Shown here in pieces: positions 55,086-63,284 of a stretch of 64,000 nucleotides of DNA. The stretch covers positions 1,054,001-1,118,000 of the forward strand of contig LT629697.1 of assembly GCA_900100325.1 (NCBI GenBank), read 5' to 3'. This stretch comes from Frankineae bacterium MT45 (GTDB taxonomy: Bacteria > Actinomycetota > Actinomycetes > Mycobacteriales > Jatrophihabitantaceae). Position numbers and translations under genes: made by a program. How positions within the stretch are numbered: the first letter of the stretch is position 1; every line of letters starts with the position of its first letter. Below the pieces are notes generated by a model that saw only the letters and a program-made list of their open reading frames with translations, did not search any database and was not told where the DNA came from.

Positions 55086-56407
55086 TAGAACACCGTCAGC
55101 AGACGCGCATAGCCGCCGAAGACGCCAACTGCGGCCGGTAGCAGTGCGAGCCAGGCCAGGCGCTCAACCCGATGCGCCATCAACCGCAGCCGGAGCGTTG
55201 CCTGCCGACCGGGGGACCAGAACGTCGCGCCGAGCGCCGTGAGTAGAGCCGCACCTGCTGCGAGGCTCGGCAATATCGGCAGGTGGGGACCGCGCAATGC
55301 CCAGGCCAGCAGCAGCCCCGATGCCGCTGACGCCGCCACTCCGATCAGCGCGAACACCTCGATGGCCAGAGGGAATGTGCGTGCTCGAAGTGCTGCGATA
55401 GTCGCTGTCGCTCCGGCGAGACCCAGCGCCCACGGGCGTCCCCAGAGGATCAGGCCTACGCAGCCGGCGAGAACGGCGGCCGACCAGACGAGAACGAACG
55501 TCGCCAACAGGGCATGCGCGTTGGAGAGCGAGGTGACGAGTTGGGGATCGCCCATCGTGACCGAACCCGATCCGCTCTCTGCGCGATTGTGTACGGCAGA
55601 TATGTGCAGAGCCCACCCCGGCAGGAGAGTCAGTAGGACGACGGATGCGGCGACGACGAGCGCGGACGTCTGCCCATAGTTCAGACCGGCCAGCGACGCA
55701 GCCAACCACGCGCCACTGAAGGCGGCCAGCAGCAGGGACGCGTGGCGCGCGACAAGCGGGCGGGTGGCGACTGAAGAAGCGGCGACACCGCTGACGGCCG
55801 CGGCGAGCGCGACCGCGCCGAGCTGAGCCGCGACGCCGAGCCGGTGCCACGATGTCACCTCGACGGTCGCCGAGACCGTTAGGGTCGCCGCCACCAGCAC
55901 GAGCGCGGATGCACTCGCTTCGCGTCCGACTCGGGATGCTGCGGCGGCCAGACCCCAGGAGAGGAGCGCCGCGCCGCCGAGCGCGGCAGCGCAGAGGGCC
56001 GCGGCGACGAAGGTCATTGAGATCGCTAGACATATCGCCGCACACCCCGACGTAGCGAGGGCCGCGCGGGCCGAATGCCTCGCGCTCCAGATGTCAGTCC
56101 GCTGACGCAGCTCGGCGCCGATGGCCTCACACACTTCGCCCACGATCGGGGGAGCCGGGGCCGCCGCCTCACTCGTCAAATACAGGACATCACCGTCCAT
56201 CACGCTGGCCGTAGTCAGCGACTGCCCCGAGTCCAGCCGCCGGCCGAGTGGGGTCGTGAGAATGCGCGGGCCGGGATCATTCGGTGATCCGTCGAAGAGT
56301 TCAACGAGCTCGGAGAGGAAGACCTCAATCGGTTCGTCAGCCGGAACCGCCACGTTGATACGCCGCGCTTCGGCACGGATAGTGACCCGTGACCACGTCG
56401 GCGTCAC
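55085..56407 (-). CDS. eccD: Type VII secretion integral membrane protein EccD
   Basis: A 440-residue protein with the EccD layout. The N-terminal ubiquitin-like domain (VTIRAEARRINVAVPADEPIEVFLSELVEL...GRRLDSGQSLTTASVMDGDVLYL, about residues 8-85) precedes about eleven transmembrane segments starting near residue 115. EccD forms the membrane vestibule of the ESX pore. It is slightly short for the family but complete. It overlaps its neighbours by 4 and 1 nt. Confidence 0.92.
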   Translation of the reverse strand: MTPTWSRVTIRAEARRINVAVPADEPIEVFLSELVELFDGSPNDPGPRILTTPLGRRLDSGQSLTTASVMDGDVLYLTSEAAAPAPPIVGEVCEAIGAELRQRTDIWSARHSARAALATSGCAAICLAISMTFVAAALCAAALGGAALLSWGLAAAASRVGREASASALVLVAATLTVSATVEVTSWHRLGVAAQLGAVALAAAVSGVAASSVATRPLVARHASLLLAAFSGAWLAASLAGLNYGQTSALVVAASVVLLTLLPGWALHISAVHNRAESGSGSVTMGDPQLVTSLSNAHALLATFVLVWSAAVLAGCVGLILWGRPWALGLAGATATIAALRARTFPLAIEVFALIGVAASAASGLLLAWALRGPHLPILPSLAAGAALLTALGATFWSPGRQATLRLRLMAHRVERLAWLALLPAAVGVFGGYARLLTVF

Positions 56408-56658
56408 GGGCGTACCAACCGGTGCGTGTAGCCAGCGGTCGCAAGCGCCGTCAGGTCATACCCGTGGCGGCGAGCGTAGGAGGCGGCCGCACAGCCGAGG
56501 CAGATCACCACCGCGAGCGCGAGGGATATCAGGAGCTGACGCCACGGTCGCCGAATGCCGCCATGAGAGCCGGGGCTGCCGCGTAGGAAGGAATCCTCGA
56601 CCCGACGGCGGCGTGTGTGAATCGCCTCCAGAAGCTCGCTGTCGCCGTCAGCTGGCAT
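56404..56658 (-). CDS. Small single-pass membrane protein in the T7SS operon
   Basis: An 84-residue protein. A charged N-terminus (LLEAIHTRRRRVEDSF) is followed by a Gly-rich loop, a transmembrane helix (LLISLALAVVICLGCAAASYA, about residues 42-62) and a short outer tail. I do not recognise the family. It overlaps eccD by 4 nt and the DUF6177-like gene by 11 nt, so it is very probably part of the secretion apparatus. The expected single-pass subunits EccB and EccE are not found in this locus. Confidence 0.7.
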   Translation of the reverse strand: MPADGDSELLEAIHTRRRRVEDSFLRGSPGSHGGIRRPWRQLLISLALAVVICLGCAAASYARRHGYDLTALATAGYTHRLVRP

Positions 56659-57667
56659 GTGCGGCTCTCCCCTTCGCGTGCGCCGTCAACGTCAGGTCGG
56701 GAGCGGCCGCTTTGATTCGCTCCACGCCGAGGCCCTCAACCAGCACGCGCAGTGCGTCCCATCCGTTCTGCACCTTGTCGCCAAGGCCCACAACGAGACC
56801 GGGTATGCGAGCACGCCCTACCCGCACTGGCACGGCAGTGGCCGCAGTCTCGATCACGTCCGCGCCAAGCATGTGGACAGCCCGCGGTCCGAAGGCGACG
56901 CAGATCGGTTCCGGCGCCGGTTGGGCCTGGCAAGGCGTGAGCAGATCGCGTCGTCCGCGGCGTCGGTAAGCGATCGCGAATGCGATCGGATGCGCATTCA
57001 GCAGATGAACAAGATTGTTGTGCACCCCCTGGTGAACACCCGAGTCACCACCTGGCATCGCGAGCACAAGCGAAAGATTTTCGGTGAGTTCTGGCCCGTT
57101 GCCGGTGATCGCGATCGTTGCCGATGCGGCCTCTCCCACTGATGTCAGCTCGATTGAGTGCGGTGATTGAGTGCGGGTGTAGGAGGTCATTGCCGACGTA
57201 TCCCACGGTTCCGTCACTGGTTCGCAGACGCCCCAGCCGTAGAGTCCCGACCCGGTCAGGGCACTTACGGCTGAGTCGGCGACGACGCCGAACTCGACGT
57301 GAGAGCGGTGTCGATGCTGCAGCGAGATTGAGAGAAGTACCTGCGTTGCCAACGGGATTCGCGAATCGAATGGCTGCAACCAATCACGTGCGACTTCGCT
57401 GGTTCCCACGTGGTAGGTGCCGTCCCATCGCAGGGATTCGCCGGATGCGCCGTCGAACACCCCGTCAGCGCCACGTACCACCCAACGGCCGGCGTCGCTG
57501 ACGGTTCGGAAGGCCGCGGCGGTGAGCAGTGATTCGGGGCCGGTGATCAGATGCAGGGTTGCGTCCGACCCCGCGCTTCGTACGGCAGCCGCCAAGAGGT
57601 GGGCCGAGAGCGGTTGGACGCGTCGCTGCGACTCGATGGTGTGAATCGCCGGACCTGAACCAGGCAT
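56648..57667 (-). CDS. DUF6177-like T7SS-associated protein
   Basis: A 339-residue soluble-looking protein. The N-terminal segment with RWVVRGADGVFDGASGESLRWDG resembles the DUF6177 proteins encoded in ESX loci of Streptomyces and Frankia; the assignment is by recalled similarity. No membrane segment, P-loop or signal peptide is visible. ATG 57667 has a strong GGAGGAGG ribosome site; an in-frame TTG five codons upstream lies inside that site and is rejected. It is the first gene of the minus-strand secretion operon and is divergent from the small helical proteins. Confidence 0.7.
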   Translation of the reverse strand: MPGSGPAIHTIESQRRVQPLSAHLLAAAVRSAGSDATLHLITGPESLLTAAAFRTVSDAGRWVVRGADGVFDGASGESLRWDGTYHVGTSEVARDWLQPFDSRIPLATQVLLSISLQHRHRSHVEFGVVADSAVSALTGSGLYGWGVCEPVTEPWDTSAMTSYTRTQSPHSIELTSVGEAASATIAITGNGPELTENLSLVLAMPGGDSGVHQGVHNNLVHLLNAHPIAFAIAYRRRGRRDLLTPCQAQPAPEPICVAFGPRAVHMLGADVIETAATAVPVRVGRARIPGLVVGLGDKVQNGWDALRVLVEGLGVERIKAAAPDLTLTAHAKGRAAHAS

Positions 57668-57882
57668 GGAATCCTCCTCCAATCACGGGTAATTCTCGCG
57701 CTGCTGGATCGCGAGGTGCTGCGTTGGAGACCATTCTGTGCCTTCTGAAGGCGTGGTCGCTGCCGCCTGTGGATAACTTCCGGGAGCATTCGGTTTCGGT
57801 GCAATACTCGTCCACACACCGCGGCTCCGATGCCCGGATCGGCGGGAACTTTGCCGTGAATCACCTTTATTTGGAGGGGTAA

Positions 57883-58215
57883 ATGAAGTTCGACATGGGT
57901 GCCCGGAGGCTTGACGGGCTACGTCAGCAGACGGCTGAGTCGAGTCAGGACTTGAGCACGTTGATCCGCTCGCTGGTTGTCGCCGGCGAGCCTCTGGAGG
58001 GACGCTTCAACGGTGCCGGGCGGGCTGGATTCGACTCCTTCAAGGTGCATGCCGATCAGATCGCCCGAGACCTGAACCGGTCTCTCGAGGCGATTCTGCA
58101 TGGTCAATCTGGTGCGGCGAGAAGCTTCAACCAGGGTGACCAGCAGATGGCCGAAGAAGCCCGGACCGTTCAAGCTACGGCCGGATTCGACGCCGCACGT
58201 TTCGGGAATCGCTGA
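57883..58215 (+). CDS. WXG100-like small helical protein (F-N-G variant)
   Basis: A 110-residue protein with two predicted helices separated by a turn reading LEGRFNGAGRAGFDSF. In WXG100 proteins this turn carries Trp-x-Gly; here it is Phe42-Asn43-Gly44. The C-terminal half is amphipathic and ends in a short unstructured tail. GGAGGGG precedes the ATG. It is the first gene of a plus-strand operon with two more small helical proteins and the toxin, so it is a likely secreted partner or substrate of the EccC/EccD system. Confidence 0.8.
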   Translation: MKFDMGARRLDGLRQQTAESSQDLSTLIRSLVVAGEPLEGRFNGAGRAGFDSFKVHADQIARDLNRSLEAILHGQSGAARSFNQGDQQMAEEARTVQATAGFDAARFGNR

Positions 58216-58252
58216 CGTCCGAGAGACTTCAGCCCAACTTTTAGGGGTATTC

Positions 58253-58558
58253 ATGAGCATCACAGATCGTCATAGCTACGACACGGGCGCATCGGCTCAG
58301 ACTCAGGCCAACCTGACGGCCGTGATTTCGAGACTTGAATCGGTTCTCGATGCGCGCGACCGGCAAGTGCAGGCTGCGATGGCCGACTTCCAGGCCGACG
58401 GTGTCTCCGATCTGTACCAGGCGAAGGAACTGCAGTGGCGGCGGGCGGCGACCCAGACCCGCCAGATTGTGACGCTGCTGCGAACGACGATGCAGCGAAA
58501 CGATGCGACTGCGGCCCAGACGATCGCGCGGGCGAAGACCGCCGTCGAATCGATCTGA
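58253..58558 (+). CDS. ESAT-6-like small helical protein (pore-forming ESAT-6 family type)
   Basis: A 101-residue, nearly all-helical protein: ANLTAVISRLESVLDARDRQ, then QVQAAMADFQADGVSDLYQAKELQWRRA, then IVTLLRTTMQRNDATAAQTI. The ADGVSDLY turn and general pattern match the actinobacterial proteins annotated as pore-forming ESAT-6 family. No Trp-x-Gly is present at the turn. ATG 58253 follows AGGGG; a longer frame upstream is not credible. Likely secreted as a heterodimer with a neighbouring small protein. Confidence 0.8.
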   Translation: MSITDRHSYDTGASAQTQANLTAVISRLESVLDARDRQVQAAMADFQADGVSDLYQAKELQWRRAATQTRQIVTLLRTTMQRNDATAAQTIARAKTAVESI

Positions 58559-58560
58559 GG

Positions 58561-58878
58561 GTGAGCACGTGGAGCGTCGATCCGGCCGGGGTTCAGTCGG
58601 TGCTGAATGTTGTCTGTCAGCGGGCGGGCGCCCTCGCCACGGCCTCCGATTCGATGTTCGGCAACGTCGAGAGGGCCGCATCGTCTAGTGGTAGTCAGAT
58701 CGTGGCGCAGGCGCTGTCGGACTTCCTGACTGCGCGCGCGCCCGAGTTGGCCAATGCGGCGAAGACCATCGACGCTGCCGTGAGCGGGGCCGCCAAGGCG
58801 ACCCGGGCCTATGAGGCGGGGGATCAACAGATGGCCGTGAACGCCCGCTCTCTGTCGCTTTCGGAGACGCACGGCTAA
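58561..58878 (+). CDS. DUF6507-like small T7SS-associated protein
   Basis: A 105-residue protein starting at GTG 58561, 3 nt after the previous stop. The opening WSVDPAGVQSVLNVVCQRAG and the ending KATRAYEAGDQQMAVNARSL resemble the DUF6507 proteins that accompany ESAT-6-like genes in actinobacteria (from memory). It is helical without a membrane segment. The GDQQMA segment near the C-terminus is shared with the 110-residue protein two genes upstream, suggesting common origin. Probably exported or a partner of the toxin. Confidence 0.75.
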   Translation: MSTWSVDPAGVQSVLNVVCQRAGALATASDSMFGNVERAASSSGSQIVAQALSDFLTARAPELANAAKTIDAAVSGAAKATRAYEAGDQQMAVNARSLSLSETHG

Positions 58879-58940
58879 GTCGAGCGCGCGGTGGTGATTC
58901 GCAAGGTTGCGTAGCGCTTGGCCGATGGAATCAAACTAGC

Positions 58941-58954
58941 TTTTTTTGGGGGGG
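58941..58954 (+). promoter_or_regulatory. T7-G7 homopolymer tract forming the toxin ribosome site
   Basis: Seven T residues are followed directly by seven G residues, then AAA and GTG 58958. The G-run is the only Shine-Dalgarno-like sequence for the toxin gene. Length changes by slippage would alter ribosome-site spacing. Confidence 0.6.
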
Positions 58955-58957
58955 AAA

Positions 58958-60982
58958 GTGAGTGCGTCGCAGATCGCTGCGCGGGTAATTCCGGAGTATG
59001 CAGGCGACTTGGCGGCTTTCGAGGACGCTGTGGCGGGGATCGGGGTGGATGGCGCCCGTCTGCGTGACGCCGGCGTGGACCTCGTCGCCGGCTGGCGCGG
59101 CCTTGCGGAGTTCTACCAGACCCCTGACAGCGCTCACCTCCTGTCGGTGATCACCCCGGTCCGTACGTCCAGCCAGGCGGTCGCCGATGATCTCGCCGCC
59201 GTCGGTAGAGCGCTACGGGACTACGCGGAGGAGGTACGCCCCGTCGCGGCGTCACTCGCATCCCTGAGATCGCAGGCCGAGGAGTTCGACGCCAGGACCG
59301 CCGGAGATGGGAACTGGAATCACGACCAGGCGAACGTCGATGAGAACAACCGTCTCCTCCGCGGGGTAAATTCCGCCGTCGTCCTGCTCGAGGCCGCCGA
59401 GCGTCGCTGTGCCAACGCCATCGAAGCGCTCTTCAGCTGCCGGCGCTGGCACGCATCGGTTGGAGTCGCCGCCGACCAGGATGCCTACGGATACGCGTCG
59501 ATTCCCGATGGCGCACCGACACCGTGGGGATCGGTGGTAGCCCGCAAGGATTCCTGTCCCAAGGCGGCAGTCACCGATCTCGGAAGGTTCGCGAAAGGGT
59601 TCGCGATTGACGGCTTCGTGGGAACTCTGAGCAGCGTCGCCAGCCTGCTGAACCCGTTCGACTGGAAGAAGTTCAAGGAATCGTGGGAAGGTCTCGCCCA
59701 ATTGTCGGTGGCCCTCTCACCGATTCTCGGGGCGTCGATGTACGGAGGCGTGGGTGAACGAGAGCGCCTCGTCTCGCTGGGCAAGGGCCTCATCTCCTAT
59801 GACATGTGGCGCAGTGATCCGTCGCGGGCGTCGGGGGAGGCCGTCTTCAATGTGGCGAGTCTTCTTGTCCCCGGCGGTGGTGAGGTTGGCGCGGCCGCAG
59901 ATGGAGCCAAGGTCGCCCGCATTGCCGGCGAAGCCGCAGACGCGGCGAAAGGGGCTGACAACGTGGCGAAGGCGTCCGAGATCGCAACCTCAGTAGAAGC
60001 CACGGGCCGGCTGGCGTCGGGGTCCGTATCGGGTATCGAGTTCGTCTCGCTCCCCACCGTCGACCAGTTGTCCGACCTAATCATGGCCCGCCGGGCCGCT
60101 CAGCTTGGCATGAAAGCGCCGACCACCGCCGAGCTGAGTGCGCTCATGGAGAAGCTTGCCCACGCCAAGCCAGGTGAGCTGACCGTTGATCACACTCATG
60201 TTCCGGTGATGGGAGGCCATGAACCGCACTTCTCTCATCTGTCCGGTGACCACGTGGTGTCAGAGCCGGTGCAGGATACGGCCTCCGCAACCCACGACAC
60301 GCCTCACTTCCCAGAGGCGCCGCCGAGTCAATTTCCGGAGCCGGTCGAACGACTGCCCGATGCCGAATTCGCTGAGCTGCCTGACCAGGCGAAGTCCGAA
60401 CTGGCACTGCGGGAGATCTCGCCCGGCGCCGTGCACTTCGTGACCAATGAGGCTGGTGCCACCTACGGCAAGGCGCACTGGGGAGAGTTCGTCCGGGCCC
60501 TGCCGCAGGAGGAGAGAAATGCTCTGACCTTCTATACGCACCAACCGCCGCATCGGCTGACGTCGGTGGATATCAACAGCTATCTGCGCGGCCTCGAGGA
60601 GCCGAAGGTGGGGGTGCCGACTGCCATTGAGCGGATTGACAGCGCGCTGGCCCGCAGCGAAGTAACCGAGCCGATCATCGTGTCTCGTGGCATGAGGCTC
60701 GAGCATCTCGAAGCTGAACCAGGCGAACTTGAGGGCGACGTTCTCACTGAAGAGGGGTTCACTTCTGCATCATTGGGGATGCCCGCGTTCTCCTTTTCTC
60801 AGGCGGTCCTGCATCTGCGGCTCCCGGTCGGTACCCATGCGGTCTACATCGATGGGATATCCGCATTCGGGGGAGAGCGTGAGATTCTGATTCGGAGGGG
60901 AATCTCCTACAGGGTCACGCGAGCCTTCATGGACCGCAATCAGCAATGGCAGATCTACGGTGAGGTGGTACCGAATGGTTGA
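58958..60982 (+). CDS. T7SS effector with C-terminal ADP-ribosyltransferase toxin domain
   Basis: A 674-residue polymorphic-toxin-like protein. The N-terminal about 110 residues are helical with a WRG turn (Trp46; LVAGWRGLAEFYQTPDSAHLL), a known actinobacterial T7SS-targeting pattern. A middle region has hydrophobic helices (about 210-285) and an acidic/Pro linker. The C-terminus carries the R-S-E ADP-ribosyltransferase triad: Arg577 in IIVSRGM, the FTSAS strand at 601-605, and an ExE motif (Glu640-Arg-Glu642) in GGEREILIRRG. ExE points to arginine-specific mono-ADP-ribosylation. The target is unknown. The gene follows the three small helical genes and overlaps the next gene by 8 nt. GTG 58958 is chosen because the G-run is its ribosome site. 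Confidence 0.88.
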   Translation: MSASQIAARVIPEYAGDLAAFEDAVAGIGVDGARLRDAGVDLVAGWRGLAEFYQTPDSAHLLSVITPVRTSSQAVADDLAAVGRALRDYAEEVRPVAASLASLRSQAEEFDARTAGDGNWNHDQANVDENNRLLRGVNSAVVLLEAAERRCANAIEALFSCRRWHASVGVAADQDAYGYASIPDGAPTPWGSVVARKDSCPKAAVTDLGRFAKGFAIDGFVGTLSSVASLLNPFDWKKFKESWEGLAQLSVALSPILGASMYGGVGERERLVSLGKGLISYDMWRSDPSRASGEAVFNVASLLVPGGGEVGAAADGAKVARIAGEAADAAKGADNVAKASEIATSVEATGRLASGSVSGIEFVSLPTVDQLSDLIMARRAAQLGMKAPTTAELSALMEKLAHAKPGELTVDHTHVPVMGGHEPHFSHLSGDHVVSEPVQDTASATHDTPHFPEAPPSQFPEPVERLPDAEFAELPDQAKSELALREISPGAVHFVTNEAGATYGKAHWGEFVRALPQEERNALTFYTHQPPHRLTSVDINSYLRGLEEPKVGVPTAIERIDSALARSEVTEPIIVSRGMRLEHLEAEPGELEGDVLTEEGFTSASLGMPAFSFSQAVLHLRLPVGTHAVYIDGISAFGGEREILIRRGISYRVTRAFMDRNQQWQIYGEVVPNG

Positions 60983-61367
60983 GCAACCCAGGCCAGTATC
61001 GCGGCAGTTGTCGGATCCCATGCAGTTCAAGGTGGTTTGGGAACCCAATCGGTACAACCGGCAGACGACGCTTCCGATCACCTTTGTACCCATTGTTGCC
61101 GACGTCCCGCTCGGCTTCCTCTGGTACTGCGACGAGGACGACGCCGCCAGGTACCTGCCGCGGGCCAGCGGTGGGGTTCCAGCGATGCAGGCCGGGCCGG
61201 GGTGGGCGGCGATTCTGCTGGAGGCCCGGGAGGCTGGACTGAGTCCGTCCGAGGCGGTGCTCGTGTGGGCTGCGCGGATCGACGGGGTACGGCTCGGGAA
61301 GGTCGACACTTCCGACCCCAAGACGTCGACGCTCACCGAGCTTGAAGCACTCGCCGCCAACTCGTAG
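60975..61367 (+). CDS. Putative immunity protein for the ADP-ribosyltransferase toxin
   Basis: A 130-residue protein with no family that I recognise. Its ATG lies 8 nt inside the end of the toxin gene, a coupling typical of toxin-immunity pairs. It is mixed alpha/beta, rich in Trp, Asp and Glu (FKVVWEPNRYN, GFLWYCDEDDAARYL, PGWAAILLEAREAG), with no signal peptide or membrane segment, so it should act in the cytoplasm. Immunity is inferred from position and size only. Confidence 0.7.
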   Translation: MVEQPRPVSRQLSDPMQFKVVWEPNRYNRQTTLPITFVPIVADVPLGFLWYCDEDDAARYLPRASGGVPAMQAGPGWAAILLEAREAGLSPSEAVLVWAARIDGVRLGKVDTSDPKTSTLTELEALAANS

Positions 61368-61393
61368 CGGCCGGAGAGCGAGCCTGCCCTCCC

Positions 61394-62512
61394 TCAGGCC
61401 CGACTGAGCGCCTGGGTGAGGTCATCCCAGAGGTCTTCGACGTGCTCGATCCCGACCGAGAAGCGCAGCAGCGACGCCGGCACATCGCGGGCGGCGTCCA
61501 TCGCGTGCATCGCCCGGCGTTCGATCAACGACTCCACCCCGCCGAGGCTGGTGGCGTGCGAGATGAGCCGCACCGATTCGCAGACGCGGTTCGCGGCCGC
61601 CTCGCCGCCGTGCACGTCGAAGGAGATCATCGCCCCGAAGCCGTGGTGCAGTTCCAGCGCGCGCGCATGGAACGGATCACTCGCAAGCCCCGGGTAGCGC
61701 ACCTTCGCCACCGCCGGGTGACCGCTCAACCGGGTCGCCAACTCCAGCGCGTTGGCCTGCGCCCGCTCCATCCGCAGCGGGAGGGTGCGCAGGCCACGCA
61801 GCGCAAGAAAGGTCTCCAACCCCCCGGGAATCGCGCCGGTCAGGTCTCGTCGTGTCCGCAACGCGCCCCCCAACTCGGCACCGCGGGTGATCAATGCACC
61901 CATCAGCAGATCCGAGTGTCCGGCCAGGTACTTCGTCGCCGAATGCATCACGATGTCCACGCCGTACTCCAGCGGCCTTAGGATCAGCGGGGTGTTCAGC
62001 GTCGAGTCGACCACGACGATCACGCCGGCCGCATGGGCCGCCTCGACGAGCGCAGGCAGATCGACGACCGCCAGCATCGGGTTGCTCGGAGTCTCGAGCC
62101 AGAGCAGCGTCGCGCCGGGCAGTGCAGCCAGCACAGCTTCGGTGTCATCGGTGGCCACGGCCCGGACGCTGAGGCGCCCCAACCGCTCCTGCTCGGCCAG
62201 CAGCATCGTCGACCCGGTGTACTGCGTCCAACCGGTAACGACGACCGAACCGACTGGCAGCAATCCCTCGATCACCGCGGTCGTCGCGGCCATTCCGGAG
62301 CTGAACACCAGCGCATCGCCGCCCTCCAACTGGCCCAGAGCCTCCTCCAACGCCCGGATCCCGGCGTGCGTGTCCTGGCGGGCGTAGTAGTTGTCGTCGG
62401 GTCCGTGATGGAAGGTGGCCGAGAGTTCGATGCCGACGTTCATCGGCGCCTTGGCGGTGGGTGCCGGTCGCCCGGCGTGGACGGCTATGGACTCGGGGCG
62501 GAGTGTGGTCAC
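61394..62512 (-). CDS. Cystathionine gamma-synthase/lyase family PLP enzyme
   Basis: A 372-residue PLP-dependent enzyme of the Cys/Met metabolism family. The PLP lysine is in MHSATKYLAGHSD, and the cofactor-binding LVFSSGMAATTAVIEGL and WLETPSNPML are conserved. The C-terminus has the substrate-site LISHATSLGGVESLIERR. It could be cystathionine gamma-synthase, gamma-lyase or a methionine gamma-lyase relative; the sequence does not decide. It is convergent with the immunity gene and next to cysS, so it may belong to cysteine metabolism. Confidence 0.9.
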   Translation of the reverse strand: MTTLRPESIAVHAGRPAPTAKAPMNVGIELSATFHHGPDDNYYARQDTHAGIRALEEALGQLEGGDALVFSSGMAATTAVIEGLLPVGSVVVTGWTQYTGSTMLLAEQERLGRLSVRAVATDDTEAVLAALPGATLLWLETPSNPMLAVVDLPALVEAAHAAGVIVVVDSTLNTPLILRPLEYGVDIVMHSATKYLAGHSDLLMGALITRGAELGGALRTRRDLTGAIPGGLETFLALRGLRTLPLRMERAQANALELATRLSGHPAVAKVRYPGLASDPFHARALELHHGFGAMISFDVHGGEAAANRVCESVRLISHATSLGGVESLIERRAMHAMDAARDVPASLLRFSVGIEHVEDLWDDLTQALSRA

Positions 62513-62550
62513 GGGTCGACGTTAGCGCCTCGCCCGGGCACCATGGGCGG

Positions 62551-63216
62551 ATGCGCCGACGACTGCTGAGCGCCATCCTGGGTTCGCTCGTCTGCGCATT
62601 CGTGACGGCGTGCGGTGTTGGGGGTCCGGATTCGGTGACGCTCAACCGGCGCGACCTCTCCACCACTGACGCCACCGCGGTCACCTCAGCCATCGGCGCT
62701 ACCTCAGCGACCGGCACCACCTCAGCCACCGGCGCCACCCCGGCCGAGGCCACCACCGGCGGTGCCTCTGGGGCCGCATCGCCGTACGAGGACGACTCCG
62801 CGGTCGTCTCGTGGCGGAACTGGGCGCTGGCCGCGGCGCAAGCCGTGAACGCTGGCAAGGTGCACACGACGGCGCTCGACGAGCTCATGACGCCGGATTT
62901 CGCGAAGCAGACGACCACACTCCTCGCGCCACAAATGGGCCTGACCTACCCCGGCCCGATGCCCTTCACCCCGATCTCGGTCACCGATCTCAGCCCGACC
63001 GCCCGCTCCTTGCGGATCTGCCTCGTAACCGCCGGCTTCGCCCACAACCGGAACGCAAAGGCGTCGACGCCAACTCACCCGAACGCAACCAAGCCGATGA
63101 CGGTACGCCCGATGGTGGCGAGCGCGATCTACCAGAACGGCACCTGGCTCACCTCCGGCCTCGCCAGTGAGAACTTCTCCTGCAGCGGCGTCAACCCGCA
63201 GACGCCGACGTTCTGA
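62551..63216 (+). CDS. Lipoprotein of unknown function
   Basis: A 221-residue lipoprotein. The signal peptide RRRLLSAILGSLVCAFVTAC ends in the lipobox VTAC (Cys21). A low-complexity linker with Ala-Thr-Ser-Gly repeats (about residues 40-75) leads to a globular domain of about 130 residues (AVVSWRNWALAAAQAVNAGK...SAIYQNGTWLTSGLASENFSC). I do not recognise the family. It is divergent from the PLP enzyme and followed by cysS. Confidence 0.78.
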   Translation: MRRRLLSAILGSLVCAFVTACGVGGPDSVTLNRRDLSTTDATAVTSAIGATSATGTTSATGATPAEATTGGASGAASPYEDDSAVVSWRNWALAAAQAVNAGKVHTTALDELMTPDFAKQTTTLLAPQMGLTYPGPMPFTPISVTDLSPTARSLRICLVTAGFAHNRNAKASTPTHPNATKPMTVRPMVASAIYQNGTWLTSGLASENFSCSGVNPQTPTF

Positions 63217-63272
63217 GCCGACCAGATCGTCATCCGGGGCCGAAACCGGGACTTCGGGGCCTCGGGAGCACC

Positions 63273-63278
63273 TAAACT
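63273..63278 (+). promoter_or_regulatory. -10 box TAAACT, leaderless start for cysS
   Basis: TAAACT, 6 nt, then GTG 63285, with no ribosome site. This is the same box and spacing as at 19055-19060. Confidence 0.5.
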
Positions 63279-63284
63279 GGCACG

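Noticed and set aside
58100..58252. N-terminal extension of the 101-residue ESAT-6-like gene
   Set aside because: It would overlap the preceding gene by over 100 nt, whereas ATG 58253 has a proper AGGGG ribosome site.
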